Source of the DNA: Nostoc sp. LEGE 06077
GTDB lineage: Bacteria > Cyanobacteriota > Cyanobacteriia > Cyanobacteriales > Nostocaceae
Direction: 5' to 3'
Length of the DNA: 58,091 nucleotides
NCBI RefSeq assembly: GCF_015207705.1
Contig: NZ_JADEWI010000046.1
Location: 1 to 58,091 of the forward strand
Shown here: positions 46,592 to 54,616 of the stretch, one piece after another
How the letters are laid out: each line of letters starts with the position of its first letter
Numbering within the stretch: the stretch's first letter is position 1
Notes under the pieces: model-generated
Database searches by the model: none
Told to the model about the DNA's origin: nothing
Seen by the model: only the letters and a program-made list of their open reading frames with translations
Translations under genes and position numbers: made by a program

Positions 46592-46672
46592 AATAGAAGT
46601 ACAAAAACAAAGACGACCGCCTGCCTGAGAAACATTGCGATCGCCTTTTACCCTTTGATAAGGACTTCTATT

Positions 46673-47338
46673 ATGCCTTACACAATATATAGACAGCAAG
46701 CAGTAGATGAGCAAACCCTAGCTCAAACAGAACTCAATCAGTACATTGCTGACCAAGCCCAGACAATCGCACCTGAAGAATACACTAGCCTTGGAATCGA
46801 CTTTTACAACCACGAGATTTACGCCAACGGTCAATTAATAGCTCAAATTACCTACGATCACCGTGATTTTGTAACGCAAAGATGGCTGGTGATGGTCAAC
46901 AACAAAGAAGAATTTCGCGCTGATGCTTGGGGTAGGTGCTACCGCTACATCTGCACACATCACAAAGATGGCACTTTACCAGTACAAGAACCAGAAACCC
47001 CAGCCGCTACAACTGGTAACGAAATCATGGTACAGATTTTCGACGAGTGCGAGAAGTATGGCTACTGCCTTGATGATGACGGCATTTACTCCAACGGCGA
47101 GAAACTGGGCGAAGTTGGTTTGACCGATGGTAAATGGTGGTTCATCCGTGCTGATGATGTTCAGTCAAAGAAAACCTTCTGTGATTCAGCTTCAGATGCA
47201 GTTTGGTGGCTGTCAGTAGATGGTTTTTTAGTTGCTGCTAATGCGCTTGATGAATACTTGCAGTACAGACCGCTTGAGCAAATGCCATCTGGGGAGTTAA
47301 AGCATCTGCTGGATAGTGCGGAGTTCGTAGCTGCGTAG
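46673..47338 (+). CDS. hypothetical protein with an internal duplication (221 aa)
   Basis: Not recognised. ATG 46673 has AAGGAC eight bases upstream, which decides it over 46655. Two related modules of about 55 residues are visible: LGIDFYNHEIYANGQLIAQI...RWLVMVNN...GRCYRYI, and YGYCLDDDGIYSNGEKLGEV...KWWFIRAD...DAVWWL. It is acidic and soluble. The location suggests a plasmid accessory gene. Confidence 0.6.
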   Translation: MPYTIYRQQAVDEQTLAQTELNQYIADQAQTIAPEEYTSLGIDFYNHEIYANGQLIAQITYDHRDFVTQRWLVMVNNKEEFRADAWGRCYRYICTHHKDGTLPVQEPETPAATTGNEIMVQIFDECEKYGYCLDDDGIYSNGEKLGEVGLTDGKWWFIRADDVQSKKTFCDSASDAVWWLSVDGFLVAANALDEYLQYRPLEQMPSGELKHLLDSAEFVAA

Positions 47339-47456
47339 CACTAGGAAACGGAGCAGGGAGCAGGGAGCAGAGGGGAAAGATTCACTTCCTTGCACCCTGC
47401 ACTCCAACTCATCCAATGACGTAATCAATTATACCAATCTCTTCATCAATACAATC

Positions 47457-48017
47457 ATGGAACCCACCATCTCAATTCCTCCGGGTTGGCGTTACCCTCG
47501 ATTTACTTTTGGACAACGGACAGAACGTGGACAAATAATCGGACTCAAGTATTACGCCGAGGACACATATTTAGCTGAAGAATATGGTGCGGGGTGGCGT
47601 TATATTATGCTGCTTGACAAGAATCATGAAGATGAAAAAACCCAGCTTGAGGATGAAATAAAACTGCTTTCACCACAGGAATTAAAGACCGTTTTAGAGG
47701 CAGAAATTAACAGCTATTTGCGCCAAGTTGAATCATTAAAGCACGAATTGAACGCAGTTGGCGTAAGTTTCGTAGCTGCTAACTCGACAGTTGAAGAAAC
47801 CACCCAACAGCCCCAAGAAACGCGTTATCCATCTCTACACGATTTGGTTAATGGTGCAAAGTTCCTCATTCAAGAAATTGCTAAACACCCTGATTATCTA
47901 ACACTTGGATATCAGCCCGACCTGACTATTGGCGATGCTGAAACTGCGCTTTCTTATCTGGAATTGGAACTCGAACCGAGCCAAAGTCCTGCATTAGAAA
48001 TTTCTGATCAGGGCTAA
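47457..48017 (+). CDS. hypothetical protein with SH3-like N-terminus (186 aa)
   Basis: Not recognised. Residues 1-55 (PPGWRYPRFTFGQRTERGQIIGLKYY, then GAGWRYIMLL) look like a small beta-barrel as in SH3-like domains. A coiled-coil stretch (about 60-100) and an acidic tail follow. It is transcribed with its neighbours, 118 bp after the 221-aa gene; that gap contains tandem GGAGCAGGGA units. Confidence 0.55.
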   Translation: MEPTISIPPGWRYPRFTFGQRTERGQIIGLKYYAEDTYLAEEYGAGWRYIMLLDKNHEDEKTQLEDEIKLLSPQELKTVLEAEINSYLRQVESLKHELNAVGVSFVAANSTVEETTQQPQETRYPSLHDLVNGAKFLIQEIAKHPDYLTLGYQPDLTIGDAETALSYLELELEPSQSPALEISDQG

Positions 48018-48024
48018 AAATAAT

Positions 48025-48046
48025 CGCCTGAATGTCACTCCAGGCG
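48025..48046 (+). terminator. short hairpin after the 186-aa gene
   Basis: CGCCTG at 48025-48030 pairs with CAGGCG at 48041-48046 and is followed by GTTT. The stem is only six bases, so it is a weak terminator candidate. Confidence 0.4.
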
Positions 48047-48132
48047 GTTTAGGAGAAAGTGCGAGATTGTTCAGACACCACATTACGACAAACATCACCA
48101 CACCGTAGTATTCACCAACACAAACACCAAAT

Positions 48133-48913
48133 ATGGAAACCCTCAAAATCAACAACAGCGTTTTTCTTATTCCTCCCAGCCAACCCAAGCTGCAAGCGAA
48201 CTGCGCTAAGGAGTATGGGCAATTTCTTCTCGATTGTCCTCCCAAGCTGACAATCTGGAAGCACAACAGGGCGGATACCTCAAAGGAAACAAGGCGGATT
48301 TTGCGTAGACGCTTTGCGGCTTGTCTTTGACATCGCCATCTCACGTCCTGACCGCCCCATGACAATTAACGAGAACTTCACCAATGAAGCGTTTACAGAA
48401 CTGTGGGTGATTCCTGTGACTGGTGGACTCAAAGACCAGTTTAAAGGGCCAGCCTCAATGCTGCTTTCTTTTCTGATGCACCGCCGGAGTAAGGATTCGT
48501 TTGCAGGGCTGTACAACCATTTCGCGCATCGTGCATTCCAGCAATGGTGCGAAGAAGGAATGCCGGGAGATCCAAGGGATTTCTGCTACGGTGCGATCGC
48601 TTCAGTGTTACGAAACTATATCTTTGCTGCTGAGTTCCAAAAAGTTGATGGGGCAAAAGGTACGTATTGGTTTATTCAGTGGTCTTACCGTAACCCACAG
48701 TCTGATTTTGAAAAGGACGCACTGGAAGCTGCTGAAATGATTCGCTCTGGTGCAGAATCGGGGGCAACTATTCACTGGGTTACAAACGAGACTTACGAGC
48801 GTTGGGCGTTAAATGCAGAAATTAGACCAGCACTACCAGCAGTTTCGGAAGCAGAGGCACGGGCATCATTGCAACCGCAGAATCAGGCAGTTGTGCCGAG
48901 TAAAAGACGGTAA
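48133..48913 (+). pseudogene. hypothetical plasmid protein split by a frameshift
   Basis: The first frame (48133-48330) encodes METLKINNSVFLIPPSQPK to RRRFAACL and stops. The second frame (coding from before 48314 to 48913) continues LVFDIAISRPDRPMTIN and runs to a basic end (VVPSKRR). Between them lies GCGTAGACGCTTTGCGGCTTG, a dispersed repeat-like sequence, at the point of the frame change. Read together they make one protein of about 255 residues, so the gene is likely broken by the repeat. ATG 48359 (MTINENF) could still give a shorter protein of about 184 residues. Family unknown. Confidence 0.55.
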
Positions 48914-48933
48914 TTAAAAACTCGTTAATTCAT

Positions 48934-48963
48934 GGGGTTTTCAATTGCTGATGTGAAAACCCC
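48934..48963 (+). terminator. 10-bp stem hairpin after 48913
   Basis: GGGGTTTTCA at 48934-48943 pairs perfectly with TGAAAACCCC at 48954-48963, 20 bases after a stop codon. The stem is strong but there is no U-tract, so it may be an RNA-end stabiliser or terminator. Confidence 0.6.
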
Positions 48964-49103
48964 GCTCTCATAACGAGACGAGGTAACGCTAGTGATCGTA
49001 GTTTCGATATTTTTACAGTACAGCAAATAAACAGTTAAAAAGTGTTTACCAAAATACAAGGCATACTCATTATTTTCAAGTATTCAATGATACTCATTCC
49101 CAA

Positions 49104-49454
49104 ATGAATACAAAATACATGAAACAACTAATAGGATTTACCCCCATCGCTGCACTGCCAGAATCAACTGCGGCTTCTACCAAACAACAATTACTAACCA
49201 CAATTGATTGGCTGCAAAAAGAAGGTGCAGCAAGTGAAACAAATCTCAATCTTTTGATAGCAATTGCTCAATCAATTCTTTGGTCTGAGGAATCGTACAT
49301 CAGATTTTTGCAATGCGGTTTTGATGCGGCGATTGAGTTATTTGATGAAAGTTCTCAGAATTGGGATTTTGAAGAAGCAATGTTATCACGCCACAATCCC
49401 AGGAATTGGGACGAGTACAAGCAATTAAAGCAAGCACGGGCGGTAGAAACATAA
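49104..49454 (+). CDS. hypothetical helical protein (116 aa)
   Basis: Not recognised. 116 aa, helical, with a SILWSEESYIRFLQCGFDAAIELF stretch and an acidic to neutral composition. It lies 31 bp before the next gene and may share its transcript. Confidence 0.5.
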   Translation: MNTKYMKQLIGFTPIAALPESTAASTKQQLLTTIDWLQKEGAASETNLNLLIAIAQSILWSEESYIRFLQCGFDAAIELFDESSQNWDFEEAMLSRHNPRNWDEYKQLKQARAVET

Positions 49455-49485
49455 GCAATCAGTATTGAATATCAGGGATTAAATT

Positions 49486-49875
49486 ATGAGCATCAAATGG
49501 ACTGAGCCGGAACTAGCAACTCTCTATGAAATGGCAGAAACACACACAGTAAAACAAATAGCTTTTCGCCTCAAAAGACGCGGTTTTCATCGTACAGAAT
49601 TAGCTATTGCTAATAAGCTCTATGCTTTGGGGTATTCTACACGCCCCACACTCGATAACTACAGTTGTAGTGAGATTGCCAGAAATCTTTGTCTACATCC
49701 AAGCACGATTCTTTACTGGATAAAGCAAGGTTGGTTGAAAGCAAAAAAACGTTCTGTTAGCTGTTATCAAGTCAAAAGTCGGGATTTGAAACAGTTTTTC
49801 AAGAACCCTCCAAAGTCGATGCGAAAGCGGATTGCGGCGATAGATCCGCAAGTGGTTCGATATTTGGTTGGTTAA
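49486..49875 (+). CDS. DNA-binding protein with two helix-turn-helix-like units (129 aa)
   Basis: 129 aa. Residues 1-50 (KWTEPELATLYEMAETHTVKQIAFRLKRRG) resemble a SANT/Myb-like or resolvase-type helix-turn-helix. Residues 60-100 (NYSCSEIARNLCLHPSTILYWIKQGWLKAKK) resemble an excisionase/MerR-type winged unit. It is basic overall. A small regulator is likely, perhaps of the neighbouring plasmid genes. Confidence 0.65.
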   Translation: MSIKWTEPELATLYEMAETHTVKQIAFRLKRRGFHRTELAIANKLYALGYSTRPTLDNYSCSEIARNLCLHPSTILYWIKQGWLKAKKRSVSCYQVKSRDLKQFFKNPPKSMRKRIAAIDPQVVRYLVG

Positions 49876-49921
49876 TTGACTTTGCAAATAGCATAACTCA
49901 GTAGTTATAGAGGTTGGATAA

Positions 49922-51010
49922 ATGCTGCTAGGTTTTAAAACTGAATTGAAATTAAACAACAAGCAGCGTACAGCGTTTTTAAAGCATTGTGGGGTGGCAA
50001 GACACGCTTGGAATTGGGGGTTAGCTTTAACTAAACAAATATTAGATTACAACAAAGCTAACCCGACAGAGAAGATTAAGTTTCCAAGTTATTTTGATTT
50101 GTGTAAATGGTTAGTAGCACTGGTAAAACCTGAATGTCCTTGGTATTATGAATGCTCTAAATCCACTCCACAACAAGCACTGATGGCATTAAGACTTGCT
50201 TGGGATAGATGTTTTAAGAAAGTGGCTGGAGTTCCTAAGTTTAAGAAAAAAGGTAAACGAGATAGTTTTACTTTAGAGGGAATAGTCAAAATTTTAGGTA
50301 ATAACAAAATTCAAGTTCCTAAAATCGGAGTTTTAAAAACCTATGAGCGATTGCCTCAAGTTCAACCTAAGTCAGTCACAATTAGCAGACAAGCTGACAG
50401 ATGGTTTATTTCCTTTAGATTTGAAGTAGAACCAACTTCTACTCCTAAAGCTGTAGAGTTTGTAGGCGTAGACCTTGGTGTTAACTATTTAGCTACATTG
50501 TCAACTAGTGAGGTATTTAACGGTGCAAAGAGTTACAAAAAATATGAGCAGAAATTGTCTCGTATGCAATGGCTGAATCGTCGTAAGCAAGTAGGCTCTA
50601 ATAACTATAAAAAAGCTCAATTAAAAGTAGCTAAATTGCATCGTAAAATAGCCAACAGTCGCAAAGACACATTGCACAAAATCACGACCTATATCAGTAA
50701 AAACCACGCTGTGATCGGGATTGAGGATTTAAATGTGCGCGGGATGTTAGCAAACGGTAATTTAGCTAAAGCTATTGCGGATATGGGGTTTTATGAGTTC
50801 CGCCGTCAATTAACTTACAAGTGTGAACTTTACGGCTCAAAACTTGTAGTAGTTGATAGATTTTACCCCAGTAGTAAAACTTGCTCTCGTTGTGGAACTA
50901 AAAAAGAAACTCTGTTGTTGAGTGAACGTAAGTTTCATTGTGAACATTGCAAAGTCACAATTGACCGTGATTTAAACGCCGCAATTAATTTGTCCAAAGC
51001 TGTCAGTTAG
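49922..51010 (+). CDS. tnpB: TnpB, RNA-guided nuclease-type protein
   Basis: 362 aa. An N-terminal GFKTELKLNNKQRTAFLKHCG with HAWNWGL, a split RuvC domain with Asp184 (GVDLGV), Glu268 (IEDLNV) and Asp348/350 (DRDLNAA), and a zinc ribbon CSRCG...CEHCK before the last motif. All catalytic residues and the four Cys are present, so it is probably active. TnpB proteins use an RNA from the element's right end to cut DNA next to a short motif. Confidence 0.92.
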   Translation: MLLGFKTELKLNNKQRTAFLKHCGVARHAWNWGLALTKQILDYNKANPTEKIKFPSYFDLCKWLVALVKPECPWYYECSKSTPQQALMALRLAWDRCFKKVAGVPKFKKKGKRDSFTLEGIVKILGNNKIQVPKIGVLKTYERLPQVQPKSVTISRQADRWFISFRFEVEPTSTPKAVEFVGVDLGVNYLATLSTSEVFNGAKSYKKYEQKLSRMQWLNRRKQVGSNNYKKAQLKVAKLHRKIANSRKDTLHKITTYISKNHAVIGIEDLNVRGMLANGNLAKAIADMGFYEFRRQLTYKCELYGSKLVVVDRFYPSSKTCSRCGTKKETLLLSERKFHCEHCKVTIDRDLNAAINLSKAVS

Positions 51011-51096
51011 ACAGTGTTAGCCTGTGGACTGGATAATGCCGACATTGCCAGGGTAAAGCAGGAAGTAAACGTCAAACTCTATTTGGTACAAGTTAT
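50900..51096 (+). ncRNA. candidate omega RNA at the TnpB 3' end
   Basis: By analogy with other TnpB elements, the guide RNA would overlap the last codons and run to the right end. The gene-free part 51011-51096 contains GGACTGGATAATGCC and GCAGGAAGTAAACGTC stretches able to pair locally. The boundaries are a guess from family knowledge, not from a visible signal. Confidence 0.35.
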
Positions 51097-51158
51097 CTTT
51101 TCTAGAAAAGTCTAAATAGGTAGATTTGAGTAAGTTTTATGTAACGGTTATGATACGG

Positions 51159-52151
51159 TCAAATTTCTGGTTGTGTGTCTGTTGTAGACGACTGGTAAAT
51201 TTGACGCAATTGTGAAACATTACTGGATGTTTCTATCCTTGACAATATAGCTTCCAGCACACTTATATCTTGGATAGATTCGATTTCAGGTAATAAACTT
51301 TGACCAGTTTCCCCAAATTTGAGCTTTAATCCCAAGGCTAAACTCTTTAACAGCACCTGCCTAATTTGATTTTGGCTTTCCTCAATCCCTTTTTGAAATC
51401 CAATTCGCTCAACGCTGGTAATGTATTGCATACGTCTAGACTCCTCAAATTTCCGAATTTCTTGCCAAAACTCTTGCTCTAACTCTATCGGTAAAGTTAG
51501 CATCCAATCAATAAACCCAAATAGGTTTAGAATATCTTCGCGTTCAAACCCTTGTTCATAAAGTCGCCGCACCAAAACTAATTTCTGCTGTTTACGCTCA
51601 ACGCGATTATTCCGTGTCTCAACCGCTTTCAGATGTGCCATTACTACTGTAGCAAACGGGTTATGACTAGACTCAAGCTCAGACAACCTTTGGCTGTAGT
51701 CTACCAACTTGATCACGGGGAATTGGAAATTTACGCTACACCCAAACAACTCGTAACCAAACTGATTTGGTCGCCAGTTGACACGCTCATCACCCAAAAT
51801 CGCCAAGGATGCTACTGACCGCTTATATCTATCATATATGCGATAGTTATAGGTGTACATTCTTCTCGGAAGGTCAGAGTCTTCCTGAGCCTGAACTTCC
51901 AGATGTATCAGTACCCAGCTTTCTTCACCGTTCTTGAGATATATTTTTACCAACTTATCTGCCAAATGCTTCCCCAGTTCAGCATCACGAACCACCTGTT
52001 CTAATTCCTTATCCAAAAACTCTGGTTCTTTTGTCCAATCTATTTGCTCATAAGCTTGGGGGAAGAAAAACAGCATGAAGTCTTGAAAATACAGTTGTAG
52101 TATTTGCTTCCAAGGCGAATCATATTCAGTCTGGGGATTTTCATTTGTCAT
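51159..52151 (-). CDS. Rpn family recombination-promoting nuclease-like protein
   Basis: 330 aa from MTNENPQ, where family members start; an in-frame ATG at 52190 is less likely. The N-terminus DSPWKQILQLYFQDFMLFFFP and the PD-(D/E)XK core (ADKLVKIYLKNGEESWVLIHLEVQAQ, with Asp, Glu and Gln in place, then PRRMYTYNYRIYDRY) match cyanobacterial Rpn/PD-(D/E)XK transposase-like proteins. The C-terminus is helical. Such nucleases promote recombination in vivo in relatives. It is divergent from the gene at 52211. Confidence 0.85.
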   Translation of the reverse strand: MTNENPQTEYDSPWKQILQLYFQDFMLFFFPQAYEQIDWTKEPEFLDKELEQVVRDAELGKHLADKLVKIYLKNGEESWVLIHLEVQAQEDSDLPRRMYTYNYRIYDRYKRSVASLAILGDERVNWRPNQFGYELFGCSVNFQFPVIKLVDYSQRLSELESSHNPFATVVMAHLKAVETRNNRVERKQQKLVLVRRLYEQGFEREDILNLFGFIDWMLTLPIELEQEFWQEIRKFEESRRMQYITSVERIGFQKGIEESQNQIRQVLLKSLALGLKLKFGETGQSLLPEIESIQDISVLEAILSRIETSSNVSQLRQIYQSSTTDTQPEI

Positions 52152-52179
52152 CTTTGAAACGCTAGAAATTAAAACACTA

Positions 52180-52201
52180 ATATAGTACATTAATACTATA
52201 T
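52180..52201. promoter_or_regulatory. inverted repeat between divergent genes
   Basis: ATATAGTA at 52180-52187 is perfectly inverted at 52194-52201 with a six-base spacer. It fills the short gap between the Rpn gene and the gene at 52211, so one protein binding here could control both. Confidence 0.4.
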
Positions 52202-52210
52202 AGTGAGCAA

Positions 52211-52942
52211 ATGAATTCTATGCAACAAGTAGTTAAACAAATTAAAGAACGTAGAAAACTTCAACTCCAACGGCAAGATATTAAATACGAACTTTGGCGT
52301 TTAGATGATACTGAATTTAGGAAGCTAAGACGAAAAAGTCTTCCTATCAAAGACGATTCTAGGTTTTATATGAATTTTTATTTATCAGAGCGAAATAATA
52401 AAAATAAGCTTAATTTGGCTGAATTATTCGTTAGCTTAACAGATTTATTAGGTGATAGTGGTGATTGGATTGATGATTGGAAAGGCTCTTTTTCTTTTCC
52501 AGTATTATTAGTTTTAGAAAAAGAGCAAGGTAATTTTTTTTATTTGATGGATATATATGACAATCGCGGTACGCTGTACTTCAGTATCTACAGAGTCTTG
52601 GAATCCGATGTAGAAGGCTACGATCATCAAATGGCTCGTGAACCTTTTGAGCTAGAATTTTCTCGTCAAGAGATCAACTATTTTATCAGCTATTTTTATG
52701 GATATCTCGAAGGACATTTCCATAGTAGAAAATCCTTGATATCATCTGAACAATTCTTTAAAACAATCGGCTCAAATCATATTATCTATGGTTATCAAGA
52801 TGGAAAATATTTTGAAGAATGTTATGAAGCTCAAGAAGCATATCAAGCAGCTATTGAACATCTAGAATCGATGGGTATCTGCTCTAATACATCACAAGAT
52901 GTCAACAGTATTTTGCAGACAATAACTAGCGAAATAGTCTAA
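52211..52942 (+). CDS. hypothetical protein (243 aa)
   Basis: Not recognised. It has a basic helical N-terminus (QIKERRKLQLQRQDIKYELWRL), then mixed alpha/beta with many aromatic residues (GNFFYLMDIYDNRGTLYFSIYRVL, INYFISYFYGYLEGHFHSR). No signal peptide or catalytic motif was seen. It is convergent with the next gene, ten bases apart. Confidence 0.6.
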   Translation: MNSMQQVVKQIKERRKLQLQRQDIKYELWRLDDTEFRKLRRKSLPIKDDSRFYMNFYLSERNNKNKLNLAELFVSLTDLLGDSGDWIDDWKGSFSFPVLLVLEKEQGNFFYLMDIYDNRGTLYFSIYRVLESDVEGYDHQMAREPFELEFSRQEINYFISYFYGYLEGHFHSRKSLISSEQFFKTIGSNHIIYGYQDGKYFEECYEAQEAYQAAIEHLESMGICSNTSQDVNSILQTITSEIV

Positions 52943-52952
52943 AAATAACTGT

Positions 52953-53339
52953 CTAACTTTGTTCAAAAACTGATGGTCTTTCAATAATGAACCATTCATG
53001 ATAGAGAATTGCCAAGAAAAACTTTTCGCCTTTAACGCGATCGCACACTGCCATAAATCCTGAAAAGAACGGATCGTCGTCATAGGTTGTATCAGATAAA
53101 AACAGCGTTACAGAATTTTGGTCTCCACTCCAAATGCAACGCAATATACTAATATTCGGGTGATGTGATTTATCTACAGGTAATAATACGGAACATCCTT
53201 CTACTTCCATAAATTCTGGCTCAGAATATCTAAAAACCGATTCCCAATCTTCTGGGCCTTCGTGTTTTTCAATAATTCTGTCCCACCTAACGCCGCTTAT
53301 TTTTTCTATAGTCTCGGCTGGTAAATCTGCAATCTTCAT
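52953..53339 (-). CDS. hypothetical protein (128 aa)
   Basis: Not recognised. It is acidic and soluble, with VRWDRIIEKHEGPEDWESVFRY near the N-terminus and a beta-rich centre (NISILRCIWSGDQNSVTLFLSD). It could be an immunity-like or SMI1/KNR4-unrelated small protein; I cannot assign it. The start codon is preceded by an AT-rich region at 53340-53490. Confidence 0.55.
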   Translation of the reverse strand: MKIADLPAETIEKISGVRWDRIIEKHEGPEDWESVFRYSEPEFMEVEGCSVLLPVDKSHHPNISILRCIWSGDQNSVTLFLSDTTYDDDPFFSGFMAVCDRVKGEKFFLAILYHEWFIIERPSVFEQS

Positions 53340-53492
53340 TTTTTGAATCCCCTAAATAGTTATTAGTCTTGAAATTTATTGCAATACTCTATTGCTCAGA
53401 TTTAAATTAAGATTAATAGATATTCATGTATTATTATTTAGGCATCTTATATTTTTATCATTCTTTTAGCCTAAAAAAATTATAAAATTTCT

Positions 53493-54542
53493 ATGCCTCG
53501 ACGAACCACCACATCTTCATCTAGGTCTACTGTTGCAACCGGACTGGCTCTGTCTGAATTACATCTGCGCTTACAATTTTTAGAAAAACAGCACCAATCC
53601 ATCCTCAAGCAAATTAAAAGAAAGCGGACTGAACTTCATAACTTTGTCGAAAGGGCGCGTTCTTTAGCCACAGAAGTAGTGAATCAGGCTACTCCCAGCT
53701 TCCAAAAAATGGCTCAACTCGACCAAGAAATTCATGCCTTGTTTGAAACTATCTTTGCTACTCGAAAATTTGGTAAACAAACTCTTAAGAAGATACAAGC
53801 AGTTTATCGTCAACTACAGTTTGCCGGAATTATTAGTATAAAACCCAACACAAGCCAATCAGGGGCAGAATCAAACGAAGAGTTCTCACCTACGGAAGAA
53901 GATTTCTCCACTCAATCTACCGAAAATTCTCATCAAAATCAACAGTGGCAAGCACAAGAAACCACGTCATTTGGGGCTGGGGCTAGAACCGAAACACAGC
54001 AAAAAATTCGCTCCACATTTTTGCGGTTAGCGGAAATCTTTCACCCGGACAAGGCACAAGATAGCGAAACACAAAAATATCATACCCAAATTATGCAGGA
54101 GATCAATATTGCTTACCGAGAAGGAGACTTGGCAAGGCTGCTAGAAATTGAATCTCGTCAACAAGTTGGTGAAGTTGTTAATCTCAATAATGAAGATGAT
54201 TTAACTCGCAAGTGTCGCCATTTAGAACAGCAAAATCAAATTCTTCAATCTCAATATGAAAATTTGAAACGGGAACTACGTTTAGCCAAAAATACTCCTG
54301 AAGGAGCAATGGTTTCTAGTTCTCGTAAAGCTGCAAAGCAAGGCATTGATGCTGTAGGCGGGATGGTCGAAGCAATCGAATCCCAAATTCAAGCTGTTTC
54401 TCAAATCCGGGATTTTGTTAAGGATTTTCAACAGCAAAAACTAACTATTCAAGAATTTCTTGCAGGCCCAGTTTCCCTGTATTCCTCTGAGGAAGAATTA
54501 CTCCAAGATATTTTGGAACAGATGTTATCACAATTGACTTGA
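53493..54542 (+). CDS. J-domain (DnaJ-like) coiled-coil protein
   Basis: 349 aa. A basic Ser/Thr-rich start and coiled coil (about 20-80) come before a J-domain-like segment at about 160-210: IRSTFLRLAEIFHPDKAQD, with the HPD tripeptide at 184-186, then INIAYREGDLARLLEIE. A second coiled coil (about 230-270) and a helical tail follow. The HPD motif would stimulate an Hsp70 ATPase. J-domain proteins also occur on plasmids as replication helpers. It is convergent with the HARE-HTH-like gene. Confidence 0.75.
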   Translation: MPRRTTTSSSRSTVATGLALSELHLRLQFLEKQHQSILKQIKRKRTELHNFVERARSLATEVVNQATPSFQKMAQLDQEIHALFETIFATRKFGKQTLKKIQAVYRQLQFAGIISIKPNTSQSGAESNEEFSPTEEDFSTQSTENSHQNQQWQAQETTSFGAGARTETQQKIRSTFLRLAEIFHPDKAQDSETQKYHTQIMQEINIAYREGDLARLLEIESRQQVGEVVNLNNEDDLTRKCRHLEQQNQILQSQYENLKRELRLAKNTPEGAMVSSSRKAAKQGIDAVGGMVEAIESQIQAVSQIRDFVKDFQQQKLTIQEFLAGPVSLYSSEEELLQDILEQMLSQLT

Positions 54543-54587
54543 TAAGAACTTGTTGATTAACAAACTCTTGTACAAGTTGGCTTTCTT

Positions 54588-54614
54588 AATTGCGAATTGC
54601 GAATTGCGAATTGC
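54588..54614. repeat. GCGAATT heptamer array
   Basis: About four AATTGCG units between two convergent genes, with no inverted partner nearby. It is the same class as the arrays in elements A and B. Confidence 0.75.
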
Positions 54615-54616
54615 TA

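Larger units (their letters stand above)
49880..51110 (+). mobile_element. IS200/IS605-type element carrying only tnpB
   Basis: The TnpB gene is flanked on the left by a small hairpin (ATAACT-CAGT-AGTTAT at 49893-49908) and on the right by a 14-base palindrome CTTTTCTAGAAAAG at 51097-51110. Subterminal hairpins instead of inverted repeats fit the IS605 superfamily. There is no TnpA gene, so movement would need one supplied elsewhere. The exact ends are uncertain. Confidence 0.55.
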
